Below, piece by piece: positions 63,781 through 64,000 of a DNA stretch of 64,000 nt. The notes beneath the pieces are model-generated. The model was not told the origin of the DNA. It worked only from the letters and a program-made list of their open reading frames with translations, and made no database searches. The stretch's first letter is position 1. Each line of letters starts with the position of its first letter. The DNA comes from Paraburkholderia flagellata (GTDB taxonomy: Bacteria; Pseudomonadota; Gammaproteobacteria; Burkholderiales; Burkholderiaceae): contig NZ_JAJEJT010000002.1 of the NCBI RefSeq assembly GCF_021390645.1, positions 620,001-684,000 on the forward strand, written 5' to 3'. A program made the translations under genes and the position numbers.

Positions 63781-64000
63781 ATGCAGGGCACGCAGGCATG
63801 GCTGACGGTTATAGGCATAGGCGACGATGGCTACGCGGGGCTCGGGCGCGACGCGCGGCGCGCGCTGTTCGACGCGGCCGTCGTGACGGGCGGCGAACGC
63901 CATCTTGCGATGCTGCCCTCGCGCGTGCGTGCGCGCCGCGAAGCGTGGCCGCAGCCGTTCAGCGTCGAGGCGCTGCTCGCGCATCGCGAGTCGAATGCGC
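63781..64000 (+). CDS. cobL: Precorrin-6Y C5,15-methyltransferase, N-terminal part (partial)
   Basis: ATG 63781 follows GGGAG by seven bases. The visible 73 residues start LTVIGIGDDGYAGLGRDARRALFDAAVVTGGERHLAMLP, the N-terminal CbiE-type methylase of CobL. The gene runs off the right edge, so the decarboxylating C-terminal domain is not seen. It is divergent from cobG across the riboswitch region. Confidence 0.88.
   Translation, partial: MQGTQAWLTVIGIGDDGYAGLGRDARRALFDAAVVTGGERHLAMLPSRVRARREAWPQPFSVEALLAHRESNA

Noticed and set aside
1..64000. tRNA, rRNA, CRISPR arrays, insertion sequences, prophage
   Set aside because: I looked for cloverleaf-like segments, regularly spaced direct repeats, transposase and phage genes and found none that hold up.

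Overview
The window is a GC-rich, densely packed stretch of a beta-proteobacterial chromosome. Three things point to the family Burkholderiaceae, most likely Paraburkholderia, Caballeronia or Burkholderia: Burkholderia-type small families (DUF3331, DUF4148, a BetR-receiver regulator), an AcnD/PrpF methylcitrate cluster with its own PrpR, and an aerobic cobalamin pathway built on CobG and CobN. The assignment rests on protein content and codon use alone; there is no rRNA or tRNA gene in the window. I see no insertion sequence, prophage, CRISPR array or conjugation gene.

Layout. 1-3.7 kb: end of a molybdopterin-type oxidoreductase-like gene, a hybrid histidine kinase, a 565-bp inverted-repeat element, and a convergent BetR-HTH/receiver protein. 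4-11.5 kb: a papain-like (C39-type) protein, a LysR regulator, a zinc alcohol dehydrogenase divergent from an AraC regulator, a D-2-hydroxyacid dehydrogenase, and a globin-GAF-EAL c-di-GMP phosphodiesterase. 11.5-17 kb: an acyl-CoA dehydrogenase / CaiB-type CoA transferase / MFS operon with a divergent LysR gene. 17-25.7 kb: B12-dependent ribonucleotide reductase, a thioesterase, a DUF3331 protein, an AI-2E-type permease, a secreted esterase, an OpgC-type membrane protein and a LysM/M23 lipoprotein. 25.8-34.2 kb: the propionate (2-methylcitrate) operon prpB-prpC-acnD-prpF and divergent prpR; the space between them holds a clear sigma-54 promoter and two tandem perfect palindromes. 34.2-39.9 kb: DNA repair, riboflavin and small envelope genes. 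40.2-45.4 kb: a translationally coupled two-component operon (response regulator, secreted LysM-FecR protein, CHASE2 histidine kinase). 45.5-64 kb: cobalamin biosynthesis, interrupted by a PilZ protein and a diguanylate cyclase.

The cobalamin region has two divergent hubs. At 49.0-49.6 kb a sigma-70 promoter and a cobalamin riboswitch lead rightward into cobW, cobN and a chelatase ATPase gene, while cobE-cobO-cobB-bluB run leftward. At 63.4-63.8 kb a second cobalamin riboswitch leads leftward into cobG-cobH-cobI-cobJ, while cobL starts rightward and leaves the window. CobG (oxygen-dependent ring contraction) and CobN (late cobalt insertion) indicate the aerobic route.

The most striking element is at 55553-55612. 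The ChlI-like ATPase gene ends at A AAA AAA CGC TGA, followed 7 nt later by a long stem-loop, and a -1 slip there reads into a VWA (ChlD-like) domain. This has all the parts of a programmed frameshift that would make both the small and the medium cobalt-chelatase subunits from one gene.
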